The notes under the pieces: generated by a model
What the model was told of the DNA's origin: nothing
The model's input: the letters and a program-made list of their open reading frames with translations, nothing else
The model's database searches: none
Position numbers and translations under genes: made by a program
Part shown: one piece after another, positions 26,933 through 35,988 of the stretch
Layout: each line of letters begins with the position of its first letter
Position numbering within the stretch: position 1 is the stretch's first letter
From: Pseudomonadota bacterium
GTDB taxonomy: Bacteria; Pseudomonadota; Alphaproteobacteria; Sphingomonadales; Sphingomonadaceae
Direction of reading: 5' to 3'
Assembly (NCBI GenBank): GCA_021847605.1
Contig: JAJZQN010000027.1
Coordinates: forward strand, 1 to 57,438
Length of the DNA stretch: 57,438 bases

Positions 26933-28192
26933 TCAGATCGCCTTCATGATGAGCGAGGCGTTGGTACCACCGAAACCGAACGAGTTGTTCAGAACGGCAC
27001 GCACCTTGCGCTCCTTGGCGACGTGTGGAACCAGATCCACGCCCTTGCAGCTTTCGCTCGGTTCGTCGAGGTTCAGCGTCGGCGGCACGATCTGATCGCG
27101 CATGGCGAGGATGCAGAAGATGCTTTCCACCGCACCCGCGCCACCCAGCAGATGGCCGATGGCCGACTTGGTGGACGACATCGACATGGTGCTGAGGTTG
27201 TCACCGAACAGACGCTTCACAGCGCCCAACTCCAGTTCATCGCCCAGCGGCGTCGACGTACCATGTGCGTTCACATAGTCGATGTCCTCAAGGCTGAGCC
27301 CCGATTTCTTGAGCGCCATCTGCATCGAACGGAAACCGCCGCTGCCCTCCGGGTGCGGAGCGGTGACATGATAAGCGTCGCCAGACAGGCCATAACCGAT
27401 CACCTCGGCATAGATTTTGGCGCCACGCTTCTTGGCATGCTCATATTCTTCCAGCACGACCACGCCAGCGCCTTCACCCATGACGAAACCGTCGCGGTTG
27501 ACGTCATAGGGACGCGACGCCTTTTCCGGCGTGTCGTTGAAGTTGGTCGAAAGAGCGCGTGCCTGCGCAAAACCGGCAATGCCGATGGGGCAGATCGCGC
27601 TTTCAGCGCCGCCCGCCAGCATCACGTCGGCATCGTCCATCGCGATCATGCGCGCAGCATCGCCAATCGAATGCGCGCCGGTCGAACAGGCGGTAACGAC
27701 CGCATGGTTCGGACCCATCAGGCCGTACTTGATCGACACCTGACCGGAAATCAGGTTGATCAGGCGACCATGGACGAAGTGCGGCGACACGCGGCTCGGG
27801 CCTTTATTGGCCAGCACCAGCGATTCGCTTTCGATACCCGGCAGACCACCGATACCCGATCCGATCGAGCAGCCGGCACGCAACCGTTCTTCTTCCGACA
27901 TATTGTCGAGACCCGCGTCGCGCAGCGCCTCGCTGGCGGCGGAAATGCCGTAGACGATGAACGGATCGACCTGGCGCTGGATCTTGTGATCCACGTCCAG
28001 CGACGCATCATAGCCATATTCATGGTCGGCTGGCTTCACTTCGCAGGCGATACGACATTTATATTCGCTGGCGTCGAAACGCTGGATCGTCGCCGCGCCC
28101 GATTTGGACGCAATGATGTTCTTCCAACTGGTTTCGACATTCCCGCCCAGCGGGCTGACCATGCCAAGGCCGGTTACGACAACACGACGCAT
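26933..28192 (-). CDS. fabF: Beta-ketoacyl-[ACP] synthase II
   Basis: Condensing enzyme of type II fatty acid synthesis. The 419 residues carry the Cys-His-His triad: Cys169 in VTACSTGAH, His in YVNAHGTSTPLGD and His in TKSAIGHLLGGAG. The C-terminal glycine-rich loop is NNSFGFGGTNASL. FabF rather than FabB is indicated by length and by linkage to acpP. It lies 179 bp downstream of acpP, with a hairpin in the gap, and 10 bp before mltG. Confidence 0.97.
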   Translation of the reverse strand: MRRVVVTGLGMVSPLGGNVETSWKNIIASKSGAATIQRFDASEYKCRIACEVKPADHEYGYDASLDVDHKIQRQVDPFIVYGISAASEALRDAGLDNMSEEERLRAGCSIGSGIGGLPGIESESLVLANKGPSRVSPHFVHGRLINLISGQVSIKYGLMGPNHAVVTACSTGAHSIGDAARMIAMDDADVMLAGGAESAICPIGIAGFAQARALSTNFNDTPEKASRPYDVNRDGFVMGEGAGVVVLEEYEHAKKRGAKIYAEVIGYGLSGDAYHVTAPHPEGSGGFRSMQMALKKSGLSLEDIDYVNAHGTSTPLGDELELGAVKRLFGDNLSTMSMSSTKSAIGHLLGGAGAVESIFCILAMRDQIVPPTLNLDEPSESCKGVDLVPHVAKERKVRAVLNNSFGFGGTNASLIMKAI

Positions 28193-28330
28193 ATCCTAGC
28201 TCCGAAAATTCCTATGGGCTTCGTGCCGCCCATGTAGCCACTTGAAACGCATTTGTGAACGATGCGCCAGATACGAAAAGGCTCCCCAAGCTCCGGGATC
28301 ACCGGACAGGAGGAGCCAATCCTTGTGCGA

Positions 28331-28373
28331 AAGGGCGGCCTGCCTGCCATCAGGCAGACCGCAAAACGCCCTT
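28331..28373 (-). terminator. Two-tier hairpin between acpP and fabF
   Basis: AAGGGCG (28331-28337) pairs with CGCCCTT (28367-28373), enclosing an inner stem GCCTGCCTG/CAGGCAGAC. It starts directly at the acpP stop. Without a T-run, it is more likely a partial terminator or 3' stabiliser that lets acpP mRNA accumulate above fabF mRNA. Confidence 0.6.
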
Positions 28374-28605
28374 AGGCCTTGCTGTCAATATAATCGATCG
28401 CATCCTTGACGGTCGCGATCTTTTCAGCCGCATCGTCAGGGATTTCGACGCCGAATTCTTCTTCGAACGCCATGACCAGTTCCACGATGTCCAGGCTGTC
28501 GGCGCCCAGATCGTCGATGAAGCTCGCGTCTTCGGTCACCTTCTCGGCTTCGACGCCCAGATGCTCGACGACGATTTTCTTTACGCGATCCGCGGTCTCA
28601 CTCAT
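28372..28605 (-). CDS. acpP: Acyl carrier protein
   Basis: A 77-residue acidic carrier of acyl chains in fatty acid synthesis. The 4'-phosphopantetheine attachment site is Ser37 in [11 protein letters not shown]. Helix I begins [17 protein letters not shown]. The ribosome binding site AAGAAGGA lies 8 nt before the ATG at 28605. It is first in the minus-strand cluster with fabF and mltG. The 206-bp divergent gap upstream, shared with the GT87-like gene, should contain its promoter. Certain identification. Confidence 0.98.
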   Translation of the reverse strand: MSETADRVKKIVVEHLGVEAEKVTEDASFIDDLGADSLDIVELVMAFEEEFGVEIPDDAAEKIATVKDAIDYIDSKA

Positions 28606-28811
28606 GAGTGGTCCTTCTTACTGGGTATCGTTGGTGGTTGTGAATAACCGTTAAGGCATTGCCCTAGTGCCAAGCTCCGATAGAGGCAAGAGGCAAGGCA
28701 GCCAAGCCCCTACATTCACCGCAGCCATGTTCTGGCAACGAAATCCGTGGGCTGTGGGGCATATATAACGCCATTTACCAAAATTTCAGCCACTTCTGCG
28801 AGAGAAAGGCG

Positions 28812-30041
28812 ATGAAAGGCCTCACTTCGTCCGACCTGTTTATCACACGTGCGCGGGTACGAATTGCCGCGCTGTGCGTCCTTGTGTCGACCATAATCGG
28901 TCTTTCGACCTTGTTCGTGATGGGCCATGGCACGGTAGATTCGCTTGGCCGTCCGCTTGGCACCGACTTCTCCAACGTCTGGACCGCCGGATGGATGGCA
29001 GACCATGGCCGCGCGGCGGAGGCATGGGACTGGCCGACCCAGCATGAGGTACAGAAACAAATCCATCATGATGCCGCCATCCCCTTTTATGGCTGGCATT
29101 ATCCTCCGCCGTTTCTGATCATCGCCACCTTGCTCGCGCAATTCCCCTATGTCGGCGCCTTGCTCATCTGGCAGGGAATGACATTGACACTGGCATTGAC
29201 GTTGGTTCGTCGGATACTGCCCAATGATCGCGACGCCCTCCTCGTGGCGATGGGCGCACCGGTGGTGCTGGTATGCCTCGGCCATGGCCAGAATGCCTTC
29301 ATGACGGCCAGCCTGCTGGGCGCGGGGATGCTGTTACTTGACCGCCGCCCATGGGTCGCGGGCCTGTGCCTCGGCGCTCTGGTCTATAAGCCGCAATTTG
29401 CGGTCCTCATCCCCATCTTGATTATGGCCCGGGGCAATGTCCGTGCCTTTCTGTCGGCCGGACTGACCGCGACAACGCTCTGCCTGATCACCCTGGCCAT
29501 ATGGGGCTGGCCCGTCTGGCAGGCCTTTATCGATTCTCTGCCCCTGACCCGCCACATCATCATCGAGGCAGGCGCCACTGGCTGGGAAAAGATACAAAGC
29601 CCTTTTTCCGCCACTCGCCAGTGGGGTGGTTCTATCCCCTTCGCCTATGCGGTGCAGGGCGTAATAACGGCCTTGGCCATCGCCATGGCAGCGCTGGTCG
29701 CCCGGCGCGGCAGCATGGAGACACGCGGAGCGGCAGCCCTGAGCGCGGCCCTGCTCTGTACGCCCTATGTACTGGACTATGACCATGTGCTGCTGGGCGT
29801 GGCTATCGCCTTCATGGTGGCGGACATGCGCAAACGCGGCACATTGCGCTGGGAGCCGACATGGCTCGCTTACGCATGGTTCGCACCGCTGTTCGGACGC
29901 AGCCTGTCCGAATATACGCATATTCCGATCAACCTGATCGCTGCCATGGCGATATTGGGCCTGGCAACCCGTCGCGCAATCCTGTTCGACAATGTCCTCG
30001 CCCCGTGGGCGCAGGGGTTGAACCGGCTGAGAACGGCCTGA
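28812..30041 (+). CDS. GT87-like (DUF2029) polytopic membrane protein
   Basis: A 409-residue integral membrane protein with about ten hydrophobic helices. It resembles the glycosyltransferase family 87/DUF2029 mannosyltransferase-like (GT-C) proteins. The family features are an acidic motif soon after the first TM helix (GTDFSNVWTAG, residues about 50-60) and the HYPPPFLII loop near residue 95, followed by GHGQNAF and YKPQFAVL. Such enzymes use polyprenyl-phosphate sugars to modify lipids or polysaccharides; the donor and acceptor here are unknown. The start ATG at 28812 follows GAGAGAAAGG. Convergent with phaZ. Confidence 0.78.
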   Translation: MKGLTSSDLFITRARVRIAALCVLVSTIIGLSTLFVMGHGTVDSLGRPLGTDFSNVWTAGWMADHGRAAEAWDWPTQHEVQKQIHHDAAIPFYGWHYPPPFLIIATLLAQFPYVGALLIWQGMTLTLALTLVRRILPNDRDALLVAMGAPVVLVCLGHGQNAFMTASLLGAGMLLLDRRPWVAGLCLGALVYKPQFAVLIPILIMARGNVRAFLSAGLTATTLCLITLAIWGWPVWQAFIDSLPLTRHIIIEAGATGWEKIQSPFSATRQWGGSIPFAYAVQGVITALAIAMAALVARRGSMETRGAAALSAALLCTPYVLDYDHVLLGVAIAFMVADMRKRGTLRWEPTWLAYAWFAPLFGRSLSEYTHIPINLIAAMAILGLATRRAILFDNVLAPWAQGLNRLRTA

Positions 30042-30050
30042 CCAGATTGA

Positions 30051-31274
30051 TCAGTTCATGGCCAGGATCATGTTCCGCACCTGCGGATAAACCTGTTTTT
30101 CCCATTTGCTGCCGGAGAACACGCCATAATGGCCTACACCCGGTTGCAAATGATGGCGCTTGAGGTGCGGGCGAAGGCCCGTGCAGAGATTATGCGCTGC
30201 CGCCGTCTGCCCCACGGCACAGACGTCATCGCGCTCCCCTTCCACCGTCAGCAAGGCCGTCTTGCGGATGGCCCCCGGATTGACCTTGCGCCCCCGGTGC
30301 ATCAACTCGCCCTTGGCCAGCAAGGTGCGCTGAAACACCATGTCGACCGTTTCGAGGTAAAATTCCTTGGTCATGTCGAGGACGGCGAAATATTCCTCGT
30401 AAAATGTCTTGATCTTGTCCGCCTCGACCCGCTTGCCGTCAGCCAGCAGTTGATAGAGTTCGCGATGCTGCGCCCCATGCCGTTCCATGTTCATCGACAT
30501 GAAGGCGGATAGCTGCACGAAACCGGGATAGACCTCACGCCCGCGCCCTGCATAGCGGAACGGCACCACCGAAATCAGATTCTCTTCGAACCATTTGATC
30601 GGCTTGTCATTGGCCAGATCATTGACCACGGTCGGGGCGACCCGCGTATCGATCGGTCCGCCCATCAGCGTCATCGATTTGGGCGTAGCCGGATTCTTCG
30701 CTTCCGACATCACCGCCACGGCCGCCAGCGCCGGAACGCAGGGCTGACACACGGACAAAAGATGCGCGCCCGGACCCAGTTCTTCCATGAACCGGATTAC
30801 ATAATCGACATAATCCTCGAACCCGAAACGCCCCGCCGACAGAGGCACGTCGCGCGCATTTTTCCAGTCGGTGATGTAGACGTCATGATCGGCGAGCAGC
30901 GTTTGAACCGTACTGCGCAGCAGCGTCGAAAAATGACCCGACATGGGCGCCACGACCAGCACGCGGGGCTGGGCCGTTTCGACATCGTCCTTGGCAAAGT
31001 GCAACAGGTCGCCGAATGGCAAGTCCAGCATCACCTCTTCGCGAACGGCGACTTCGGCATTGCCCGTCACCACCGTATCGATGGCATAGGATGGGCGTTT
31101 GTGCGTGACCTTGGCGCCTTCGAATACTTCCATCATGGCGAACATGCGACGTGGCATCGACCAGTCGGCCATCGGCCCCATCTTGTCGCGCAGGCCAAGA
31201 GCGATCTGCGCCCCGAAACGGGCGGGCGCGAGCATATCGTTCATCGCCTGATAACCGCTGTAAAGCATCCGCAT
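30051..31274 (-). CDS. phaZ: Intracellular polyhydroxyalkanoate depolymerase
   Basis: Mobilises stored PHA/PHB granules. The 407-residue alpha/beta-hydrolase carries the intracellular PhaZ hallmark, a Cys in place of the lipase-box Ser: Cys176 in LLSVCQPCVPALAAV. The C-terminal catalytic His is in PGVGHYGVFSGSKW, and LMGGPIDTRVAPTVVND is a conserved family stretch. Start codon choice between residue 1 (31274) and the nearby Met3 is uncertain. Divergent from a GST gene; no phaC or phasin gene is in the window. Extracellular depolymerase is excluded by the lack of a signal peptide and of a Ser lipase box. Confidence 0.93.
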   Translation of the reverse strand: MRMLYSGYQAMNDMLAPARFGAQIALGLRDKMGPMADWSMPRRMFAMMEVFEGAKVTHKRPSYAIDTVVTGNAEVAVREEVMLDLPFGDLLHFAKDDVETAQPRVLVVAPMSGHFSTLLRSTVQTLLADHDVYITDWKNARDVPLSAGRFGFEDYVDYVIRFMEELGPGAHLLSVCQPCVPALAAVAVMSEAKNPATPKSMTLMGGPIDTRVAPTVVNDLANDKPIKWFEENLISVVPFRYAGRGREVYPGFVQLSAFMSMNMERHGAQHRELYQLLADGKRVEADKIKTFYEEYFAVLDMTKEFYLETVDMVFQRTLLAKGELMHRGRKVNPGAIRKTALLTVEGERDDVCAVGQTAAAHNLCTGLRPHLKRHHLQPGVGHYGVFSGSKWEKQVYPQVRNMILAMN

Positions 31275-31335
31275 TGTCCCGGCCGTACCTTATTCTAAAC
31301 TCATATGGTGATTCGGTCTTTTCTAGAAACGCTAT

Positions 31336-31350
31336 ACATGCTTTTCATGT
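31336..31350. promoter_or_regulatory. Short palindrome in the phaZ/GST divergent region
   Basis: ACATG-CTTTT-CATGT is a 5+5+5 inverted repeat in the 126-bp gap between phaZ and the divergent GST gene. It lies in an AT-rich stretch that probably includes both promoters. It is a candidate regulator site only. Confidence 0.25.
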
Positions 31351-31400
31351 TGCACCGCATCATCATAAATAGATGCCAGTAAGCTCAGCGGAGGATTGCC

Positions 31401-32057
31401 ATGGCTGTCGCGGAACTCACTCTTTCCAGTAAGAATTATTCTTCCTGGTCGCTGCGCGGATGGCTGTTGTGCCGTTTGGCGGGACTTGAGGTGGTTGAAA
31501 AAATCCTCGGGCTGGACGATTCCGGCACTCGGGCGGAGCTGCTGCTGCTGTCCCCGTCGGTGCTGCTTCCCCGCCTGACGCATGAAGGGGCGAGCGTGTG
31601 GGACACGCTGGCCATCGCCGAATATCTCAATGAACTTTATCCGCAGGCCGGCATGTATCCGGCCGATCGCATTGCTCGTGCCCATTGCCGCTCGGTTTCG
31701 GGCGAAATCCATTCCGGTTTCGCCAACCTGCGATCCGCTCTCCCCATGAACCTTAAGGTTCGTCACGCCAAATTTCCTATCTTTTCTGGCGCCAAGCCTG
31801 ACATAGAGCGGATCGAGACGATATGGGCCGAATGTATAGGCGCCTATGGCGGCCCGTGGCTGTTCGGGGATCAACCCACCGTCGCGGACGCCATGTTTGC
31901 GCCGGTCGCCGAACGCTTCCTGACCTATGCCGTGCCAGTATCCGCGACCGCCGCGGCCTATTGCAAAACCATCAATACATGGCCGCTGATGCGCCAGTGG
32001 ATCGAGGCCGCCCGAGTCGAGCCGGACGAGATGGAAGAACTCGACATCGAATTCTGA
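31401..32057 (+). CDS. Glutathione S-transferase family protein (YfcF-like)
   Basis: A 218-residue cytosolic GST of the YfcF-like subgroup, recognised by the N-terminus LTLSSKNYSSWSLRGWLLCR. The Ser residues of SSWS are candidates for the GSH-activating position. VLLPRLTHEGASVWDTLAIA provides the cis-Pro and the gamma-glutamyl-binding acidic segment. The C-terminal domain is helical, with WLFGDQPTVADAMFAPVAER. A clean GGAGG ribosome site precedes the ATG at 31401. Substrate unknown. Confidence 0.9.
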   Translation: MAVAELTLSSKNYSSWSLRGWLLCRLAGLEVVEKILGLDDSGTRAELLLLSPSVLLPRLTHEGASVWDTLAIAEYLNELYPQAGMYPADRIARAHCRSVSGEIHSGFANLRSALPMNLKVRHAKFPIFSGAKPDIERIETIWAECIGAYGGPWLFGDQPTVADAMFAPVAERFLTYAVPVSATAAAYCKTINTWPLMRQWIEAARVEPDEMEELDIEF

Positions 32058-32107
32058 ATCGCACGACCGCCCTTCCCCATCCGGTTGGGCGGGGTTAAGG
32101 CATCGCC

Positions 32108-33766
32108 ATGTCTATTCGCACCCTTGCTCTGGCCCTTGGCCTTTCCGCCGCCCTTCCCCTGCCGCTCGCAGCCCAAACCACGGACCCTCAGCGGCTGGAG
32201 CAATCGGTTCGCACCCTCGCATCCGACCTGTTTCAGGGGCGCGCACCCGGCACTATCGGCGAAGAGCGGACCATTGGTTATCTCGTTGCCCGTTTCGAAC
32301 AACTGGGGCTGGAACCGGGCGGCCGGGATGGCCAGTGGGTGCAGACCGTTCCCCTTCTCCACACCCGGCTCGGTCAGGCAGATGGGTTGCAAGTCGCACA
32401 AAATGGCGCCGCCACCCCATGGACCTTTGGCAAGCAGGTCTATCTCTCCACGCTTCAGCCAAAGGACAAAGTTGCCGTTGCCAATGCGCCGATGGTCTTC
32501 GTTGGCTATGGCGTGTCCGCCCCCGAACGCGGCTGGGACGATTTCAAGGGCGTGGACCTGAAGGGCAAGGTCGCCGTCTTCCTGATCAACGATCCCGATT
32601 TCGAAGCGGTGAAGGGCGAAGACCCGTTCGGCAAGTTCGGCGGCAAGACCATGACCTATTATGGCCGCTGGACCTACAAGTTCGAGGAAGCGGCCCGCCA
32701 TGGCGCTATCGGCGCGCTCATCGTGCATGATACGCCGGGCGCCGGCTATGGCTGGAACGTCGTCACCAGCCCCAGCGGCGAAAATTACGATCTCGTCCGC
32801 CCCGCCGACAAGCTGACCAGTCTGCAAGTGCAGGGCTGGGTTGAAGGCGAAGCAGCCAAATCGCTTTTCGCATCCGCCGGGCAGGATCTGGCTGCCCTGC
32901 GGAAACAGGCACGCTCGGCGAAATTCAAGCCCGTGGAATTGAAGGGCGCGACCTTCTCCGCTGCCTTCCCGGTCAAACAGGAAGTGGTGCAGAGCGCCAA
33001 CGTCCTCGCCCGTATCCCCGGCGCCAAGCGTCCCGACGAAACCGTCATGTATGGCGCGCACTGGGACGCCTATGGTGAAGGCAAGCCTGATGCGCAGGGC
33101 CGTATTTATCGCGCCGGCGCCAATGACGACGCGCTCGGCATGGCCGGCCTGTTCGAAATAGCCCGCGCATTCAAGGCTGCCCCCGCACCCGACCGCTCCA
33201 TCGTCTTCGCCGCCTGGACCGCGGAGGAACGCGGTCTGCTCGGCTCCGAACATTATGCGCAGAACCCAGTCTATCCGCTCGACAAGACCGTCGCGAACCT
33301 GACGATCGACGTGCTGCAAACTGCGGGCAAGGCAAAAGATGTCATCCTGATCGGCAAGGGCCAGAACAGCCTGGAGGATGATCTGACAACCTTCGCCGCG
33401 AAGCAGGGCCGCGTCATCACGCAGGAAAGCCTGCCCGAACGTGGCCTTTTCTACCGCGCCGATCATTTCTCCATGGCAAAGCGCGGCGTGCCGGTGCTTC
33501 TGATGATGGGCCTTGCCGGTGCTTCCGATATGGTGCAGGGCGGCCGCCCGGCCGGTCAGGCATGGATCGATGCCTATACCGGCAAATGCTATCATCAGGC
33601 CTGCGACGCCGTAGACGATACATGGCATCTGGAGGGCGCCGCGCAGGATGTCGACCTGATGCTCGACATCGGTCGCGACCTTGCCAACTCAACCCGTTGG
33701 CCTGAATGGAAAGCCGGTTCGGAATTCAAGGCCATCCGCGACAAGAGCGCGGCAATCAGGAAGTAA
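32108..33766 (+). CDS. Secreted M28 family zinc aminopeptidase
   Basis: A 552-residue exported peptidase. The Sec signal (about residues 1-22, LALALGLSAALPLPLAAQ) precedes a PA domain insert (about 130-270) and an M28 catalytic domain. Zinc ligands and catalytic residues are readable in order: His in YGAHWDAYGEG, Asp in GANDDALG, the Glu pair in WTAEERGLLGSEHY, Asp in LTIDVLQT and a late His in CYHQACDA. Likely periplasmic, or possibly exported by the T2SS encoded 1.5 kb away, though nothing in the sequence proves the latter. Exact peptide specificity unknown. Confidence 0.92.
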   Translation: MSIRTLALALGLSAALPLPLAAQTTDPQRLEQSVRTLASDLFQGRAPGTIGEERTIGYLVARFEQLGLEPGGRDGQWVQTVPLLHTRLGQADGLQVAQNGAATPWTFGKQVYLSTLQPKDKVAVANAPMVFVGYGVSAPERGWDDFKGVDLKGKVAVFLINDPDFEAVKGEDPFGKFGGKTMTYYGRWTYKFEEAARHGAIGALIVHDTPGAGYGWNVVTSPSGENYDLVRPADKLTSLQVQGWVEGEAAKSLFASAGQDLAALRKQARSAKFKPVELKGATFSAAFPVKQEVVQSANVLARIPGAKRPDETVMYGAHWDAYGEGKPDAQGRIYRAGANDDALGMAGLFEIARAFKAAPAPDRSIVFAAWTAEERGLLGSEHYAQNPVYPLDKTVANLTIDVLQTAGKAKDVILIGKGQNSLEDDLTTFAAKQGRVITQESLPERGLFYRADHFSMAKRGVPVLLMMGLAGASDMVQGGRPAGQAWIDAYTGKCYHQACDAVDDTWHLEGAAQDVDLMLDIGRDLANSTRWPEWKAGSEFKAIRDKSAAIRK

Positions 33767-33774
33767 GCTGATCT

Positions 33775-33828
33775 CCGCTCGTTTCGAGCGAAGTCGAGAA
33801 ACCTTTCTCGACCGCTCGAAACGAGCGG
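33775..33828. repeat. Compound palindromic repeat between convergent genes
   Basis: An outer stem CCGCTCGTTTCGAGC (33775-33789) with its complement at 33814-33828 encloses an inner stem GTCGAGAAA/TTTCTCGAC (33793-33812). It contains the dispersed repeat core TTCGAGCGAAGTCGAGAA. It fills almost the whole 67-bp gap between the M28 peptidase and GH27 stops, so it probably acts as a bidirectional terminator. Confidence 0.8.
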
Positions 33829-33833
33829 CTCCC

Positions 33834-35207
33834 TTAACCCGCCCGATATAGCGCCGCCCCATGCGGTGGCAGGATCACGGCGACGCGGTCGCTTTGGGAC
33901 TTCATCACGCTCCCGCTCCAAAGATCGCGGATCGCAGCTCCTTCGGCGATGCCCAATTCACGCAGACTGATTTCGATGCCGCGCGTCTTGGCCTCTGTAT
34001 TGAACAGGGCGACGTAGTGATCGTCGCTTCCTTCCGCCCGAGCCGACCAGATACGCGCGCCATCCTCGGTGAAATGGGGGCGGTTATCATAGCTCGCCTG
34101 ATTGACGGCCAGCACCTCCCTGTTGGTCAGCAATGCCAGCGTCGCCGCGTCCAGATGACGCAAATCGCCACCCATAATGAGAGGCGACCGCGCAATCGCC
34201 CAGAGTGTCATCAGCGTCCTCTGCTCATCGGGCGTGAAGCGCGTATCCCGCTCGCCCAGCGCCAGCCGCCCCAGCGGCAGCATGTCCGCATCCGGCCAGC
34301 TTCCCGGCCCGCGATAGGGCGTCCAGTTTTCCAGCCGGGTGAATTGCGCCTCCAGCATGGTCCAATCATCCCAGAAATCATCCGAGATGCGCCACATCTG
34401 TGCATATTTGCGGACGTGATCGCCACGGATGACCGGCGTCTCTCCGGGCGACAGGCTCAGGATGATCGGCCGCCCCGTCGCCTTGATCGCCTTATGCGCC
34501 GCCTCGATCTCTGGCGCATGGGCATCATAGGGGCGGCTCATATCGTCCATCTTGATGAAATCGACGCCCCAGTCCGCATAGAGGCGAAAGATGCTGTCAT
34601 AATAGGCCTGCGCACCCGGCTTCGTCATATCGACGCCGTACATGTCCGGGTTCCAGGAACAGATGCTGTTCCGGTTCGCAATATCCGCCGCACGATATTG
34701 GGTGCCAAGGATCGGCAGATTCGCCTCGACCGCCGCACGCGGGATGCCGCGCATGATGTGGATGCCGAATTTCATGCCCAGCGCATGGATTTGTGCCGCC
34801 AGCGGACCAAAGCCCTTGCCGCCTACGCTGGAGGGAAACCGATTGGGCGCCGGGATCACCCGGCCATAATCGTCCATCGCCGGCTTGGGCTTGGCATTAT
34901 AGGTGTAGCTTGATGCTTCCGGCTCATACCACTGGATGTCGACAGTCAAGATGTCATAGCCAAAGGGCAGCAGTTTTTCCGCCATGATCGCAGCGGTTTC
35001 GCGCGCCTGCGCTTCCGTAATCGTGGTGGCGAAGCTGTTCCAGCTGTTCCATCCCATCGGTGGTCGCGGCGCCAGCATGGCGCTCTTTACTGCAACTCCA
35101 GCTTTCGATTGCGCCGCTCCAGCGCCTGCCATGCCGGCAGCCGCAAGTCCCGCCACACCGCCCGCAATCACGCCGCGCCGGCTGGCATTCCAGTTCATCC
35201 TCTTCAT
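33834..35207 (-). CDS. Tat-exported GH27 alpha-galactosidase-like glycoside hydrolase
   Basis: A 457-residue secreted glycosidase. The N-terminus NASRRGVIAGGVAGLAAAG is a clear Tat signal (RR plus hydrophobic stretch, with AGA-AQ cleavage region). The GH27 catalytic barrel begins PPMGWNSWNSF; the nucleophile Asp is in VDFIKMDDMS and the acid/base Asp is in WRISDDFWDDW. A C-terminal beta-sandwich covers about the last 90 residues. Alpha-galactosidase is the best guess; beta-L-arabinopyranosidase or isomalto-type activities occur in the same family. A second ATG at 35198 is possible. It precedes the T2SS operon end by 43 bp but faces the same way, so it is downstream of gspO and could be co-transcribed. 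Confidence 0.9.
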   Translation of the reverse strand: MKRMNWNASRRGVIAGGVAGLAAAGMAGAGAAQSKAGVAVKSAMLAPRPPMGWNSWNSFATTITEAQARETAAIMAEKLLPFGYDILTVDIQWYEPEASSYTYNAKPKPAMDDYGRVIPAPNRFPSSVGGKGFGPLAAQIHALGMKFGIHIMRGIPRAAVEANLPILGTQYRAADIANRNSICSWNPDMYGVDMTKPGAQAYYDSIFRLYADWGVDFIKMDDMSRPYDAHAPEIEAAHKAIKATGRPIILSLSPGETPVIRGDHVRKYAQMWRISDDFWDDWTMLEAQFTRLENWTPYRGPGSWPDADMLPLGRLALGERDTRFTPDEQRTLMTLWAIARSPLIMGGDLRHLDAATLALLTNREVLAVNQASYDNRPHFTEDGARIWSARAEGSDDHYVALFNTEAKTRGIEISLRELGIAEGAAIRDLWSGSVMKSQSDRVAVILPPHGAALYRAG

Positions 35208-35250
35208 TTGTCGGAGTTAATAACAACGCCAACGAGCGGTCAACGCCTAT

Positions 35251-35988
35251 TTACCGGCTAATCCATAACAGCCATGCTGGCATGGCCGCCAGCGCCAGAA
35301 AGCTGCCCAACGGCACCCGTGCGGTCGCACTCTTCGCCCTACCGGCCAGCACCATGACGATCAGGCCGAGGGTGGCCGCGATCAACAGCAGGAAAGGCAG
35401 CACCTGCCAGCCGAACCACGCACCCAGTGCGCCCAATAGCTTGGCATCGCCCAGCCCCAGCCCGTCACGTCCGCGCAGCGCGCGATAGCCAATGGCAATC
35501 GCCAACAAGCTGCCATAGCCCGCCATCGCGCCGATCACGCGGTCCATCAGCATGACGTCCGTCGTCCACAGCCCCAGCGTGAATCCCAGAAAGGCCAGTG
35601 GCATCGTCAGCGCATCGGGCAACCAGAAATGCCGCCAGTCCAATATCGCCAGCGTCAGCAATATCCAGCCCATCAGGGTCCAGCCCAGCCCCTCCAGCGA
35701 CGGCATCATGCCCATCGCCAGTGCCCCGATCACGGCGCATCCTGCCTCTACCCGCCCATGCAGAGGATCGATCCGCGCCCCGCATGTCCGGCATCGTCCG
35801 CGTTGAATGACCGCGCTCAGCAGGGGGATCAGGTCGAATACCCCCAATGTCCGCCCACACCCGTCGCAGGCGGAGCGCCCCCGCGCCACGCCACGCCCTT
35901 GCGGCCAGCGCAGGATCAATGTTGCCAGAAAACTTCCGATGATGGCGCCGGCCACCCCGCCGACCAGCGCTGCGACAGGATCGATCAC
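35251..35988 (-). CDS. gspO: Prepilin peptidase GspO
   Basis: Inner-membrane aspartyl protease that cleaves the G|F bond of pseudopilin leaders and N-methylates the new N-terminus. The 245 residues include the zinc-type Cys pairs (ACDGCG and CRTCGARI) in the first cytoplasmic loop. The two catalytic aspartates are in ILDWRHFWLPD and GLGLGDAKLLG, and about seven TM helices follow. Its ATG overlaps the gspN stop (ATGA). As last gene of the operon it processes GspG, H, I, J and K, whose leaders are unusual here. Confidence 0.94.
   Translation of the reverse strand: MIDPVAALVGGVAGAIIGSFLATLILRWPQGRGVARGRSACDGCGRTLGVFDLIPLLSAVIQRGRCRTCGARIDPLHGRVEAGCAVIGALAMGMMPSLEGLGWTLMGWILLTLAILDWRHFWLPDALTMPLAFLGFTLGLWTTDVMLMDRVIGAMAGYGSLLAIAIGYRALRGRDGLGLGDAKLLGALGAWFGWQVLPFLLLIAATLGLIVMVLAGRAKSATARVPLGSFLALAAMPAWLLWISR

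Noticed and set aside
28331..28373. Riboswitch between acpP and fabF
   Set aside because: The element is a simple nested hairpin at the acpP stop; no conserved aptamer-like architecture can be seen.
31958..33628. 556-codon minus-strand open frame over the M28 peptidase
   Set aside because: Antisense to a complete, signal-peptide-bearing peptidase; no independent evidence.
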